The notes below the pieces were generated by a model. That model saw only the letters and a list, made by a program, of their open reading frames with translations. It did not search any database and was not told the origin of the DNA. A DNA stretch of 64,000 nucleotides from Cotesia glomerata (Eukaryota; Arthropoda; Insecta; Hymenoptera; Braconidae), in contig NC_058164.1 in NCBI RefSeq assembly GCF_020080835.1, forward strand, positions 12,036,142 to 12,100,141, given 5' to 3'. Shown piece after piece: positions 13,365-25,985 of the stretch (position 1 is its first letter; the number at the start of each line of letters is the position of its first letter). The position numbers and the translations under genes are program-made.

Positions 13365-16343
13365 CTATCTTCTGCTATTTGCTCTTTTTCTTTCGGTGGA
13401 ACGCAAGTCTTTAAGGACTTCTGTTGCAAACGTGTTGGTAGCGTTCCAGGCAGCTTCTGATGACAACATTGCTTCTACTAGTGAATCTGGTTGCATTCTC
13501 TGGTTCAGGATCCTCTCCAGTTCTTCACGCTGTGGATCGAAACGAGGACATACAAAGAAGACGTGCTCCGCGTCTTCAGCAGCTCCTGGGCAGGACGGGC
13601 ACTCCGAAGAGTCATCGTGCTTAAAGCGGTGTAGATACTCTCGAAAACACCTATGTCCCGACAACATCTGCGTAAGATAGTAATTGACCTCACCGTGATT
13701 CCGGTTAAGCCAAATGTCGATCCGAGGTATGAGACGGTGCGTCCACCTACCCTTCTCTGCAGCATCCCATTGTAGTTGCCATCAACCTATGCTCTTCTGC
13801 CGTTCTTCAATTCTAAGTTCTTCAGGGCTCAGTGCAGTTGACCTTTTTCGTTGGTAAAGGGTCCGCCTTTCCTCTGCTAGAACTCTAAGAGGTAGGGTTC
13901 CAGCAATGACGCACACTGCTTCTTCTGATATAGTGCGAAAGGCACTAGCTACTCGTAGGGCACTCAGTCGATATACTGGTCCAGCCTTTCTCCATGATTC
14001 TTGCGTCTTTAATGCGTCGGCCCAAATGGATATTCCGTAAGTGAGCACCGATATGACTACTGATGACAATAATAGCCTCCTGCTCTGTTTTGGGCCTCCG
14101 ACGTTCGGCATCAGTCGTGCGAGACTAGCCCTCACTACTGACGCTTTGGCACTGATATGTTCCACTTGCTGCTTGAAGTTGAGTCGGGCATCAAGCATCA
14201 CTCCCAAATATCGGATATAAGGTTGTGATGTGATTTCTTGTTCGCCGACTTTCAGCTTAATGATCTCTACCACTTTTCTGCTGGTAATAAGCACTGCCTC
14301 AGTCTTGTGTTGCGCCAGTTGCAGGTTCACTGCGTCCATCCACCGGTCAACGCGCTCAAAAGTGAGATCGAACATATGGTTTATCTCGTCAAGGTGTTTG
14401 GCAACAATCACTACGGCTACGTCATCTGCATATGCTACGAGTTTGACGTTTCTTGGCAGAGTTAGTCTTGATAGACCGTCATACATAATATTCCACATGA
14501 GCGGGCCTAGGACTGAACCTTGTGGTACACCTCCAGTAATATCATACTCCCTCGGACCGTTCTTCGTGTCATACTTCAAGACCCTATTTTCAAAGTAGCT
14601 TGTTACGATCTTAAGAAGGTATTCTGGTACATTCTTCTCTTGGAGGGCCTGCATGATGCATTCCCAATTGGCGGAGTTGAATGCGTTTCTGATGTCTAGG
14701 GTCGCCACCAGGCAATACTCTTTCGTTCCACCCTTCCATCTGGTTCCTGCGATTGCTTTCTTGGCCGTATCAACAACCAGTTTGATTGCGTCCAGGGTTG
14801 ATCGTCCTTTCCGGAATCCATACTGATTGTCTGCCAGGAGTGGGTCGACTACTGCTTCAATTCTCTGGTGAATTATGCGTTCAAATATCTTACCCGCTGT
14901 ATCTAGCATGCAAAGTGGGCGGTAAGATGACGGTTCATCCGGTGGTTTCTTCCCTTTAGGTAACAGTACCAATCGTTGCTGTTTCCACTTATGCGGGAAA
15001 GTCCCCTCTTTAAGGCATGAATTATAAACGTCTAGGAATAATGTTGGAGCTGCCTTTATGATGGTTTTCAAGGCTATATTAGGGATTCCGTCCAATCCCG
15101 GCGCTTTATTATTCCCTACACGGTTACAGGCCTCCAGCAGTTCTTCTTCAGTGACAGGTGGAGTGTCATCCAGTTCGCCTGGCGCGAACTGGTAATCGAA
15201 GTTGCGTTGCTGTGGGAATAGTGCAGTGACGATTTTCTGGAGAAGTTGAGGACACGTAGGTGATGGCATTTGTTGTTTTTTTAGGTGGGTCATAACCACC
15301 TTATAAGGCCTACCCCACACGTCTTTATCCACCTCGTTGATGAGCTCTTTCCAGCATTGTCTCTTACTATTCTTGATAGCTTTGTTCAATGATCGACGGG
15401 ATTTTTTGTATTCTGCGACCAGCTCCGCAGAGTTAGGTCGTCGATAGCCACGCTGGGATATTCTTCTTTTCTTTAGACACTCTTTCCGAAGAACACTGAT
15501 GTGGTCGTTCCACCAGTGCACTGCCGGGCGTTGGCTTATGCTGTGTTTCCGGACCATACTGGCGTCACAGGCCTGGACAACTCTTTTCATCAGGTCCTTG
15601 GTCATTTCTTCTGCGGATCCAGTAGTAATCGGTTCACTATTAAGGGCTATTACCAATGTGCTTGTGTCAAAAGGCTTCACTTTCCATCCAATGGTATTGA
15701 ATGACTTGATTGGTCTTCTTGTATTCCGGTCATGTGATATTTCCCAGAGAATTGCCTTGTGGTCACTGGCTGTGTAGATATCCATCACCTTCCAGTCATA
15801 TTTCCCACTGATGAGGCTGCTGCTGACGAAAGTGAGATCTACGATAGAGCTTGCTTCTCCTTTAGTATAGGTTGGCGTATCACCACTGTTGAGCTGGACT
15901 ACATCTAGTGTAGAGAAAGCTTCTAGGAGTGCTTTTCCTCGCGCATTTGTCTGCTTGCTGCCCCAGTCTACTGCCCAGGAGTCGAAGTCACCGGCAATCG
16001 CGACCGGATAGTGCTGCTTGGCGTCCTCGGTCAGTTTGTCCAAGAATTCAGTGAATTCAACAATGGATAGGCTAGGTGGTGCATAACAGCTGTAGAAACG
16101 GATGCCGTTAACTGTTGCTGCTACAAAGCCGGCATTATCATTGTTAACTACACTCTGGAAGGGATGCTTACCACAAGACCAGATGACAGCCTTGGTGGTG
16201 CTGTCAGATTCCCAAGGCTGGGTATTCAGGTATCTGTATGGCTCTGCTATCATTACTAAGTCTAACTCTAGTTCTCTTGCTGTTTGCATAAGCAGATCAT
16301 GTGCAGCTTCGCAATGGTTTAGGTTTAGCTGCAATATCTTCAT
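13365..16343 (-). pseudogene. ORF2 of copy A: endonuclease-reverse transcriptase, one in-frame stop
   Basis: About 992 codons. The N-terminal apurinic-type endonuclease shows LQLNLNHCEA, IAEPYR and YTASDHKAILWE. Reverse transcriptase motifs include NKAPGLDGIPN, GFRKGRSTLDA, GGVPQGSVLGPL and the catalytic AYADDVAVV. A C-terminal CCHC (CPSCPGAAEDAEHVFFVC) is typical of the R1 clade. A TGA at 13782-13784 replaces the CGA (Arg) seen in copies B and D, cutting off about 139 residues; the frame continues after it without shift. The usual endonuclease GDFN reads GDFD here, so a catalytic Asn position is changed. Start chosen by the ATGA overlap with ORF1 and agreement with copy B. Confidence 0.9.
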
Positions 16344-16537
16344 GTCTGTTTGTTTGTTATCTTCTGGAGTGCCTCTTTAAATACTGGGCACCTGGATGCG
16401 CCGGCATGATGAGCCGAGTTCTCTGCACTTTGATCCGCGCATAATACACATTTCGCTGGGTTTTTGCATTCAGCAATCTTGTGTCCCTCTTGTCCGCACC
16501 TAATACATAGCTTAGACCGATCCACATTGCTCTTGCA
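16340..16537 (-). pseudogene. ORF1 (gag-like) C-terminal remnant of copy A
   Basis: Only the last ~65 codons survive: a CCHC knuckle CIRCGQEGHKIAEC, then CVLC and an HH-C arrangement, ending QT just before the TGA shared with the ORF2 ATG. In R1-clade elements ORF1 is the nucleic-acid-binding protein of the retrotransposon particle. The 5' end is lost at the insertion junction near 16537. Confidence 0.85.
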
Positions 16538-16560
16538 ATATTCCCGCGATGGTGTCTATA

Positions 16561-16668
<108 letters not shown>

Positions 16669-17719
16669 TATGTGACTCGCTTATAAGTTTTGAACGACTA
16701 AACCGATCGGAATCTACTACACGGCGTTCTAAAGAGTTCCCTCAAACTTAGATTTCCTGTGAATTTGAACCGATTCGGACCGATAGATTTTGAGAAATTT
16801 TAAAAAATCTCAAAAAAAATGAGAAAAAAAATTTTTTTGAAAGTGGTTTTTCTGGAATAACTTTTAAACGGCTTTATCGATCAACTTCAAAAACTAATCC
16901 GCCCTTAAACTTGAAAAACTTCGCCGATCGTCGCTAATCCGGTCAAAATCGGTTGATTCGTTCGAGAGATATCGTGAACGAAAAAAAACCGGAAAAAGTG
17001 TTTTTTTGACATAACTTCGTCATTTCTTCTCGGATCGTTTTTGATGATAGAAAATAATTTTTAGAACTTAAAAAACCGCGTCGATTGCCGCCAAGAACGT
17101 AGAAATCGGTTGATTGGTTCGAGAGATTTCCTCGATAAAATATTTGGAAACAAGTGTTTTTTGAACATAACTCCGACATTTTTTGGAATAACTTTTAAAC
17201 GGCTGCACTGGTCAATTTCAAAAACTAATCAGCTATTAGCATAAAAAAATTACGTCGATCGCCGTCAAGCCGGTCAAAATTGGTCAATTCGTTCAAGAGA
17301 TATGAACGAAAGAATACCGAAAAAAGCGGTTTTTTTTGGAATTACTCCAAATTTCCTAGTTTTATCAATTCAAACTTGAAAATTCTTCATGAAACTGAAA
17401 AAATTGCATCAAATGCTGCCAACCGCGTGAAAATCGGTTGATTCATTTAATAGTTAGTGTGGTTTGAAAATTAAAAAAATATTGTTCTATGAAAATTCTA
17501 TCAGACTTTTGAGCTCGAAGAGCTCAAAAGCATAGAAAGGCTGTCTAAAATAACATATAAATTGTATTTTTGAGCTCGGAGAGCTCAAAAACATCATTAG
17601 TGCAGTTTTATGCACCTAAGTATGGAATTAGAGGGAAGTTGCACGGATGGCCTTCAGGGTCTACCGTTTTTCTAATTTTTTTTATAAGAATTAATAATTA
17701 TTTAATGATAACTTCTACA

Positions 17720-17842
17720 ATAAATTTCGTAACAGTTACTATCAGGGTGGTAACAGTTACCATCAGGATGATAACAGTTACTATCAGGATGGTAATATTT
17801 ACTATCAGGATGATAATATGTACTGTCAAGGATGGTAATTAA
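17720..17842. repeat. 21 bp minisatellite
   Basis: About five to six tandem units close to GTAACAGTTACTATCAGGATG with alternating A/G at the unit start. A short region with the same TAACNNTTACTAT flavour occurs at about 60300-60410 but is too decayed to call tandem. Confidence 0.8.
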
Positions 17843-18083
17843 TATTATTGAATGCTATGAAAAAATTGATCAGACATTGTAACGACAGTAGTTATTACAT
17901 TCCAAGAATATAAGGATGATTAATCATGAAATGAAAGTAAATTAATTTTATGATTTATTTTATTACTATAGAACAGAGGCTCGAAAAAAAAAATACAATT
18001 TCAAGCAGATGTCACAATTTTCTCTACCAAGAAAGGAAGCTGTAGATTCTAACCTAATACAACTCCTGATTATTAAGTTTTAA

Positions 18084-18537
18084 GGAGGTATTGTGAAAAA
18101 TCACTTTTCTTACAATATTCCTCAATTTTTGAATACGCGTATTTCTAAGTGTCCTCTATACAAATAAATTTTTTTTAATAGTCCTTGCGGTGGTAATTTT
18201 CGAAATATTAGCAATTGAAAATCGCACATCTAACATGTATTCCCTATCCTGACCGTAGTTAGTGAACATTTTATTGAATAACAACCAAACTTTTCTTAGA
18301 ATTCTTTTGAAAAACTGAGAATATTTAATTGAAGTTATAACAAGTATTTTTTATCAAAAATAACACAAACGAGCGGTATTCATTTTTTTATAAGAAATGT
18401 TTGAAGTTAGTGACTTTCGATATTTTACGTGAATGGAAGTAAGTGAGCGATAGTCTGTAAAGAGGGGCAGCACTAGTGCGTGAGAAAGAAACCATTAGCC
18501 ATAACCTATTGGTGTCTTTATTTTCCACAATACCTCC
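18084..18537. mobile_element. MITE with TTAA target duplication
   Basis: Terminal inverted repeats GGAGGTATTGTG (18084-18095) and CACAATACCTCC (18526-18537) are each flanked by TTAA (18080-18083, 18538-18541). The next bases (AAAA / TTTT) also pair. The 454 bp interior has no coding frame. A TTAA duplication fits piggyBac- or Kolobok-type mobilisation; the family is not determined. Confidence 0.75.
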
Positions 18538-18541
18538 TTAA

Positions 18542-21290
18542 GCTTTGAATTAATAAATTAAATACAAGAACTGAAAAAAAATAAAGTAACCATTCATTGA
18601 TCAATATTGGTTTTGATCTACTTAAAAGATTTAAAATGAAACAAAAGATTTGTTTCAAGGGATCTTATTTTCAGGTAAATAGAATTAATTTTAGGATAAC
18701 AACTGTATTAATTAATGAAAAATAATTAAAATAAAGACACTATATATAAATGAACACATGCATATAGATGTACATGCATATACAAGTGTAAAACCGATAA
18801 ATAGGTTGCTTGAAAAGGACGCCGGACAGACCCGAGTGTAGAACTGGATTAGCGTAATCTCCGTGGGAATATCCAGAATGAAATCGCATCGGCAGACGTA
18901 GAATATCGATTGTGACGATCGGATATACGTAGAACAATGACAAGTAACTCGGCCGAATGCATATTTGCATGATCCGACGCATTGGACGTCGATTGCTTTT
19001 GCAAATCACTGAACGGCTGACGCTATAAGCACTCAGAACACCAATGCCATTCATTTGAATGGATTTTTGCACGTAGGTTCATAGCTCTATATGTGTAACC
19101 GAAGAAAAAAAAATTATTCATTGATAAATTTATAAAAATATATATTTTATATAACAATTTATTTACTTATTAATGTTTTGCAGTTGAAATGGCTAAAATT
19201 AAGTTAATTCAAATTAATTTAACGAAAATTTCATCCTGTTAATAATTGAGTAAAGTAATCTCTTAATCGTATGTTTCTCTTGAAGCTTATACATACTAAG
19301 GAATTCCCACGTGACAAGACCATAAGATACTCTTGTTTCCAAGCACTGTCGTTGCCTGAAGCTTACAATTCAAGTTCTTCCTACCTTGCTTTGTCGGTGT
19401 TTTTTCTCAGCATTTAGCACCAGTACGATTTAGAGTGAGATATATTATCAAGACTAAGTAATACAGTTGTATATAAAATTATTAAATAAAAAGTTGATAG
19501 ATAAAATAAACGGATTAAGAGAAAAGCTTAGGTGAATGTATATTCATTGTAAGAGTGCTAGGCAGAGAGTTAAATTATAGTTGTCGAGAATACACCACTT
19601 GGCAGCTATTGTCCTTATCTTACGCCCAACTCTATGTATAAGGTATAGGGATGGACGAAAGCGGTTTCAAGTGGTCGAGGATTTCTCTAAAGTAGTATGA
19701 GAACGAAATATACATTCGGATACGGTTTGAAAGTGGAAAAGCTAGGGTGGAGAGCCGAGTCACCTCGAGTTTCTGGCACAATTACAGAGATAACCCAACG
19801 TAACCTCTTGTGCATCTACCCCTTCCTCTACTCTTCTCAGTTTTATTCTTCTCCCTCTGCAGTATTTGTCTCAACAATATATATTCTACACTGGTGAGAG
19901 AAAATTTACTAAGAAAATAACCTATTTGCCTTGGTATGTGTTAACTTCAAGACAAATTGAAAGCACGACGTCGTCAGGATGAAACTAAACTAAAGAAGAT
20001 GAAAAGACAAATAGATTATATCCGTATAATTCGTCATAGTGCACAGTGCATCATCATAAAGTAAAATTTTCGTGACTTTGACGAATTCTATTTTGGGATA
20101 AAGACTATTATATTTACCTCTCCGCGACGTAACCAAACCACCAATCCTCTAGTTGTCACACGAGCATGAAAATTAGTTACGTCTTTTCTTGACACATAGA
20201 ACATAGGAAAATAGAGAGCGACGTGACCCAGTTCGGCAAAAGGCTTTCAATTGAAGCGTCGACCTGAAAAGTATACAATGTACGCAAATGTTGGGCCTCT
20301 TGTTTCTCTTGACGTATCGAGAGCCATCGACTCAATGGTTCTTTTATTTACTTCTTCACTTTACTGCTAGATAAATCATCACAAATGAGCTTACATAAAC
20401 TACTTATATTATATTCGATACCAATTTCGTTGTTTTAAAACTTTTTTTACCTTTAACTTACATTATTCTTACTAGAGATTTAAAGATACCACAAAAGTTA
20501 TCGTAATGATATCAAATGCAAATTCAGAGTTTAAAAATCGCTACAACCAAGAAAAATCTTTTTTTTTTTTTTTTTTAAAGACAATGTTTAGATGCTTACA
20601 ATTTCGCTTGTGCTCGCTCGCCAACTCGTATTCGTAGGAGAATATTGTCGAAAATCTAAAGTAAACCTGCTTAAAACGTTTTAATGAATATGGAGAACAA
20701 TAGAAAGATAACCAGAAATCGTGCTGCATTCGGGGTAGCATTTATATCCAAGTAGACAATAGTTGTGTATTATCTCTAACTCCAAATGAACATTGATACT
20801 ATCACTACGTGTTCGAGTGGACATTCAAACAAATAGCAAGCTTCAACAAAGTTTTATACAAAATTTCCTATAATTACTATTATTATCATCTGTTGATATT
20901 TATATAAATTGTTAATATAAAATCTAACTTAAAACGTATGTATTTGGCGGCTTCTCAAATTTCTAAAATAACGTCATAGAAAAGTTACAAACTGTTGGAA
21001 AGTTTTTAGCAAGTGGCTATCTATTTTCCTCTATAAGCCACAGCAGAAGCTATTTCAGCGGTTATTTTTATTTTTCATTGGCCCTAATACACTATTGGAG
21101 GAGTTTTCATATACATCAATTTATGTGGTTAAAATTATTACTCGTTGTTTTATTTTTTGCGAAGCTATGTAATATTTGGATTCTGAAAAAAATTTTTGCT
21201 TCTATAAATTTATCAGAGGATTTATTAATAACTATCCAGATAACTGTTAGTACTAAAACATAATCAAATTTATCAATCAACGAATTTCAA
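18542..21290. other. Unique-looking DNA without a supported gene
   Basis: Mixed composition with moderately GC-rich patches (18820-19060, 19640-19870). No repeat family was recognised. Open frames up to 110 codons lack splice context or protein-like composition. It may be intron sequence of the host gene and could hold regulatory DNA, which cannot be seen by eye. Confidence 0.4.
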
Positions 21291-21294
21291 ATTA

Positions 21295-21765
21295 ATGAAA
21301 TCTATATAAATAAAAATAAAATGCCGCATGTATGTCCACGCATCACTTGAGAACAGATGGACCGATTGAGCTAAATTTTTTTTTGTTATCTTCAGAATTG
21401 TTAGGAGAAGGTTTGTATGTAATGTAAAGTTTTCATTTTCAAACTGTAACTTCTACAGGCTTCAAATTTAGTAGGAATCTTCGTGTATGATGTTAAGTTC
21501 AGCTAAGAGTGGATTTTATCAAATTCTAACCCCAAAAAGGATTGCGGGGGCGTTAGCTATGAAAAACTATCATTTCCAAACAATAGTTTCTATGAAGTCG
21601 AAGTTTTATAGGAATCTTTTATCTATAATGTAAAAATCATCTCGAATAGGATCTTACGAAATTCCTTCCCCGTATAAGAGTGCGGGGGTATTAATTGTCA
21701 AAAAATTCATATTCTTCAAATACCGTTCCTAAAGATATAAAATTTAAAGAATCTCAAGAGATACA
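21295..21765. repeat. Helitron-like or minisatellite repeat, copy 1
   Basis: Begins CTATATAAATAAAAATAAAATG and CGCATCACTTGAGAACAGATGGACCGATT, an opening often seen in insect dispersed repeats. It is followed by about two imperfect ~145 bp units around TTCAAATTTAGTAGGAATCTT and GCGGGGG. The same units occur in opposite orientation at 49560-50045. A W right-end remnant (GGCCTTCAAGGTCAACCG) follows at 21782. Confidence 0.5.
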
Positions 21766-21868
21766 GGAAATTATAAGAATGGCCTTCAAGGTCAACCGAT
21801 TTAAATATTTTTCTTATTCAGTGATTAGATTTCAACCAAAAACAAATTTCGTGATAATTCAATTGATA

Positions 21869-23052
21869 CCCAGTCAGCATCTAAGTCAGAAAGATTTCAG
21901 TATGAAGTCTTTTAAAAAACTTCTTATAGAAGTCCTAATGTGACGTCTTAAGGAGCTCTTTTTTACGAGGTCAGAACTAAGAGCTCTTAATGAACTCATA
22001 AGTTTGGAGTCAATTTTCTGACATCTAACTGAGTCCCTTTTTTGGACTTCTTTTTGAGTTGCGTATAATGAGCTTATAGACATTATAAACAAAAACACAA
22101 ATTTCTTTTTAATATAAATCTGTCAAAATCTTATTCATTTTTCATTTATTACTGTCCTGATTGAGAAATTAAATTGAAAATGATTAAAAATAATTCTAAT
22201 GAAATGATTTAAAACAATTTGAATAGATTAATATATAGATATACACTTGGCATAGGTTAACTCATTTCTCTTAATCCAGGTTAATTAAATTTTTTAAAAA
22301 TTTTAAATTATATTATGAAGTAATAGGCAATAATGTTAAAATCTGGTTCGTAATCAAACTAATTTAGATAAAATAATAAAATTTGATTCTAATCTGAAAA
22401 AATTATGTGAACTTTCTACATTTAAGGAGTACTTAGTAGACTTTTGAATATTTTTTAGTATATAAATATTCGTAAAAGTTACTTTTTCTCTATCGATACA
22501 CAGTATCAAATAGAATAAATAATATAGACAATGATCGCAACATTTCATCACTATATAAACTTAGCTTATAAGAATAATGAGATGTGTAACGACATATCGT
22601 TTGAACAGCGTAGGGGGTTAGGTATCGATCAAGCACGCGCGCGACTCGGGTTCGAATCTTAGTTACGGCAATTGCGATTTTCACTTTCTCTCTTTAAACC
22701 GACAATATTAGGTCAAACTAAAATAATACACATTCGAAATCAGCATCGGTGCTTCATGAAACTCTGAATTATTTTTCATAATTTACTTTTATTATTATTA
22801 TTATTAATATTATTTTTGTTGTGTTCTTATTATTGTTATCATTATAATAGCGTATAGAGATAAAAAATCATTCATCTGTGTGAGTTCAGAAAAAAGAGCT
22901 CGTTTTGATGAGTTCTTAAAGTCTACAATAAGCGGCGCATTCAACCTCTTCAGAAGGTCTTAAAGACGTCTTTTAGACGTAGACTCTGACGTCCAAATCA
23001 GAAATCTGAGCTCATTCGGAATAACTTAATACGTCATTTTGCTATCTGGGAA
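21869..23052. mobile_element. Putative CCCAG-ended DNA element
   Basis: The left end CCCAGTCAGCATCTAAGTC and the right end, complement CCCAGATAGCAAAATGACG, form imperfect inverted termini. Both subterminal regions are rich in GACGTC, GAGCTC and AAGTC-like direct and inverted short motifs. No transposase was found. The tRNA-like segment at 22608 lies inside it. Confidence 0.35.
22608..22665 (+). mobile_element. tRNA-like promoter fragment, probable SINE remnant
   Basis: GCGTAGGGGGTTAGGTATC resembles a Pol III A box and GGGTTCGAATC a B box, about 34 bp apart as in tRNA genes. The sequence does not fold into a full cloverleaf by eye, so a tRNA-derived SINE head is likelier than a working tRNA gene. 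Confidence 0.4.
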
Positions 23053-23948
23053 TGTTAAAATTTTTTTTTTAATATAAAATCCCTGGAATTAATTATTAAA
23101 CAACTTTCCATATGTATTTTTCTAAATGTATTTTCTTCTAATTCAATTGCATTTATTAACTAGACTCAATACTTATAAGAGTTAGAATTGTTTGATTTTG
23201 CTTTCTTCGGAAAAGTCAGCTGATCAAGATCTGAGTAATTCTGTTCGAGCAATGTACAGATACTACAAACGTCTTGATGATTGTTGCCTGTAGGTGGCAC
23301 TACTTGTTAATTAAGCGAAGTTTAAAACGATGAAATTTCTTACAAAATACGAATATTATTTATAAGTTTACGAATTGTGATATTTACTAACAACAATATG
23401 ATATTGACACTAAATAATAATTATAATAACGACAATATTAACAATGACAATATGGATAATACTAAAAATATTTATAATGGTAAAAATAAATTGATAATAC
23501 GATTTATTATTATTATTATCATTGATATTGTTTTTAAATTATTAAGTATTAAAGTATTAAATTTAAATTTACAACTATCACAACTACAAAAATGTAAAAA
23601 TTTTTTAAAAATATATGTAAAATTAAAAGCTTACAATTGATCATTTAGTTTATCAATCTAAGCTAAAGAATGTTCGCGGCTTATTGATATAAAATTTTAT
23701 CAATTCTGCTAGATATTGTACGAAAAGTGATACTTTAAATGATTTATATTGAAACTTTATAAACATTCAATTTCCGCGGTAAAAATACAAACTTTGAATT
23801 AAAAATTTTTTTAAAAACAAAAAATGTTAAAGTATTTTTTTTAATATAAAATCCATAGAATTAATTATTAAATAACTTTCCATCTATATTTTTCTAAATA
23901 TATTTTCTTTTCATTTAGTTGCATTTATTAACTAGAGTCAATATTTAA

Positions 23949-24080
23949 GGGCCAGTTTTTCAATCTAGGATAAAATTTTATCTAATGATAAAATATATCT
24001 ATATATTTCATATATATAAATATACTGACATCATAATTTTATCCTGGATAAAATTTTATCTTGATTTGAAAAACTGGCCC
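23949..24080. mobile_element. PIF/Harbinger-type MITE in unit 2
   Basis: 132 bp with terminal repeats GGGCCAGTTTTTCAA and TTGAAAAACTGGCCC, flanked by TAA on both sides (23946-23948, 24081-24083). A TWA duplication and a GGGCC-type terminus are typical of PIF/Harbinger. Unit 1 has the empty site near 23172. Confidence 0.8.
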
Positions 24081-24864
24081 TAAAAGAGCTAGAATTGTTT
24101 GATTTTGCTTTCTTCGGAAAAGTCAGCTGATCAAGATCTGAGTAATTCTGTTCGAGCAATGTACAAATACTACAAACGTCTTGATGATTGTTGCTTGTAG
24201 GTGGCACTACTTGTTAATTAAGCGAAGTTTAAAACGATGATATTTCTTACAAAATACGGATATTATTTATAAGTTTACGAATTGTGATATTTACTAACAA
24301 CAATATGATATTGACACTAAATAATAATTAAAATAATAATAATTATAATAACGACAATATTAACAATGACAATAAGGATAATACTAAAAATATTTATAAT
24401 GGTAAAAATAAATTGATAATATGGTTTATCATTATTATCATTGATATTGTTTTTTAATTATTAAGTATTATAGTATTAAATTCAAATTTACAACTATCAC
24501 AACTACAAAATTTAAAAAATTTTTCAAAATATATGTGAAATTAAAAGCTTACAACTGATCATTTAGTTTATCAATCTGAGCTAAAAAGTATTCGCGGCTT
24601 ATTGATATAAAATTTTATCAATGCTGCTAAATATTGTACGAAAAGTGATACTTTAAATGATTTATATTGAAACTTTATAAACATTCAATTTCCGCGGGAA
24701 AAATACAAACTTTGAATTGAAAATTTTATAATAACAAATAATGTTAAAATTTTTCTTTAACATAAAATCCCTAGAATTAATTAGTGAATAACTTTCCATA
24801 TGTATTTTTCTAAATATATTTTCTTCTAATTCAATTGCATTTATTAACTAGAGTCAATATTTAA

Positions 24865-24996
24865 GGGCCAGTTTTTCAATCTAGGATAAAATTTTATCTA
24901 ATGATAAAATATATCTATATATTTCATATATATAAATATACTGGCATCATAATTTTATCCTGGATAAAATTTTATCTTGATTTGAAAAACTGGCCC
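24865..24996. mobile_element. PIF/Harbinger-type MITE in unit 3
   Basis: 132 bp, nearly identical to and at the same place as the copy in unit 2, with TAA at 24862-24864 and 24997-24999. It was copied by the segmental duplication, not by a second insertion. Confidence 0.8.
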
Positions 24997-25478
24997 TAAA
25001 AGAGCTAGAATTGTTTGATTTTGCTTTCTTCGGAAAAGTCAGCTTATCAAGATTTGAGTAATTCTGTTCGAGCAATGTACAGATACTACAAACGTCTTGA
25101 TGATTGTTGCCTGTCGGTGGCACTACTTGTTAATTGAGCGAAGTTTGAAACGATGATATTTTTTACATAATATTTATTAACCAGTCTAAATACACAACAG
25201 ACTAAACGTTGTTCGAGTTCTACTTTCTTGGGATAAACCAGCTGTTCAGTGTCTGGGGAATTTTCATTGAAGATAGTGTACATTCTATAATCTCATGGTT
25301 GTTGCCTGTAGATGGCACTGTCATTCAATTCGGCGGGTTTTAAATAATCTTAATCTCTTGATAATACGTAACATAACTATGCGTTTGATACATTGTGTCA
25401 TTTACTAACAACAATATCATAATAACAATAAATAATATTGGTAATCATAATAACAACAACAATAATAGTAATTATAAT

Positions 25479-25595
25479 CCGAACAAAAACAGTTTCACTG
25501 TAAAAAAATCGCGCCAAGTCCACGTTCATAAGACTATTAAGGAAAAAAAAATTTTTTTTTTTCTTTACAAAAAGATATAAAATAGAAAAATGAAA
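25479..25595. mobile_element. X-type terminal repeat, left end, truncated
   Basis: Starts CCGAACAAAAACAGTTTCAC after AT (25477-25478), with the motif GCGCCAAGTCCACGTTCAT. About 115 bp match the X ends at 32111 (inverted) and 47216, then a Y-type end begins. See the X element at 30348. Confidence 0.75.
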
Positions 25596-25850
25596 AAATC
25601 AACAGACTCGATAGAGTCTGGCGCCAAGTTCCGTTCTCAAGCCAGACTACCGAGTGTGTATATACCGTAAGCAGAACGGTTTTTTGAGGTTACAAATTTT
25701 TTTTCAAATTTATTTTGATTTTTTTTTCTATATGATATTTTATAATAGTAGTTCATGCTTTTTATTACGCGTATTACTTGATTATTATCAATTATCTTTA
25801 TAATTTCTATTTAAAATTATTAAAAATAATCAGCACAAACTATTGGGATC
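25596..25850. mobile_element. Y-type terminal repeat, left end
   Basis: Begins AATCAACAGACTC with a terminal hairpin CAGACTC-gata-GAGTCTG (25603-25620), then GGCGCCAAGTTCCGTTCTC. About 250 bp are the reverse complement of 47590-47837 with few differences, and more loosely of 32385-32679. It outwardly bounds the transposon gene pair at 26-30 kb. Confidence 0.75.
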
Positions 25851-25985
25851 CGTGGGAGGGGCGTGGCTTAAAATTTGACCGTCTGGTGGTAGAAAACCTA
25901 ACTAGCGATTGTAGGATTATAGTATCAGCTGATCCGTTAAAGTACACGTTGATGTGAATAAAAAGTAATTAATTGAGAAATAAAA

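Larger units (their letters stand above)
13131..16537 (-). mobile_element. R1-clade non-LTR retrotransposon, copy A (5' truncated)
   Basis: On the - strand the copy runs from inside ORF1 (16537) through ORF2 to a 3' UTR. The 3' end carries a stem-loop, GAATCC with GGATTC, at 13138-13155 next to the microsatellite. The sense strand continues into (CA)n. The ORF1 stop and ORF2 start overlap as ATGA at 16340-16343, suggesting termination-reinitiation. It is close in sequence to copy D. ORF2 has a premature stop, so the copy is dead. Confidence 0.9.
23046..25478. repeat. Tandem array of a ~0.78 kb unit, 3.5 copies
   Basis: Units begin near AATGTTAAA at about 23046, 23826 and 24743; a fourth, more diverged piece runs from about 25163 to 25478. 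Shared landmarks per unit: GCATTTATTAACTAGA, TTGATTTTGCTTTCTTCGG, GATTGTTGCCTGTAGGTGGC and TTACTAACAACAATATGAT. Units 2 and 3 carry a 132 bp MITE that unit 1 lacks. The Asn-rich open frames come from AATAAT runs. Confidence 0.85.

Noticed and set aside
14230..14598. Plus-strand frames opposite the ORF2 copies (also 55272, 42542, 15499, 56541)
   Set aside because: They are antisense shadows of the reverse transcriptase and endonuclease coding sequence.
18740..19072. 110-codon minus-strand frame as a gene
   Set aside because: Composition and lack of splice sites or family motifs fit a chance frame in a GC-richer patch.
23377..23640. Asn-rich 87-codon frame
   Set aside because: It arises from AATAAT runs in the tandem unit; the sister unit has indels that break it.
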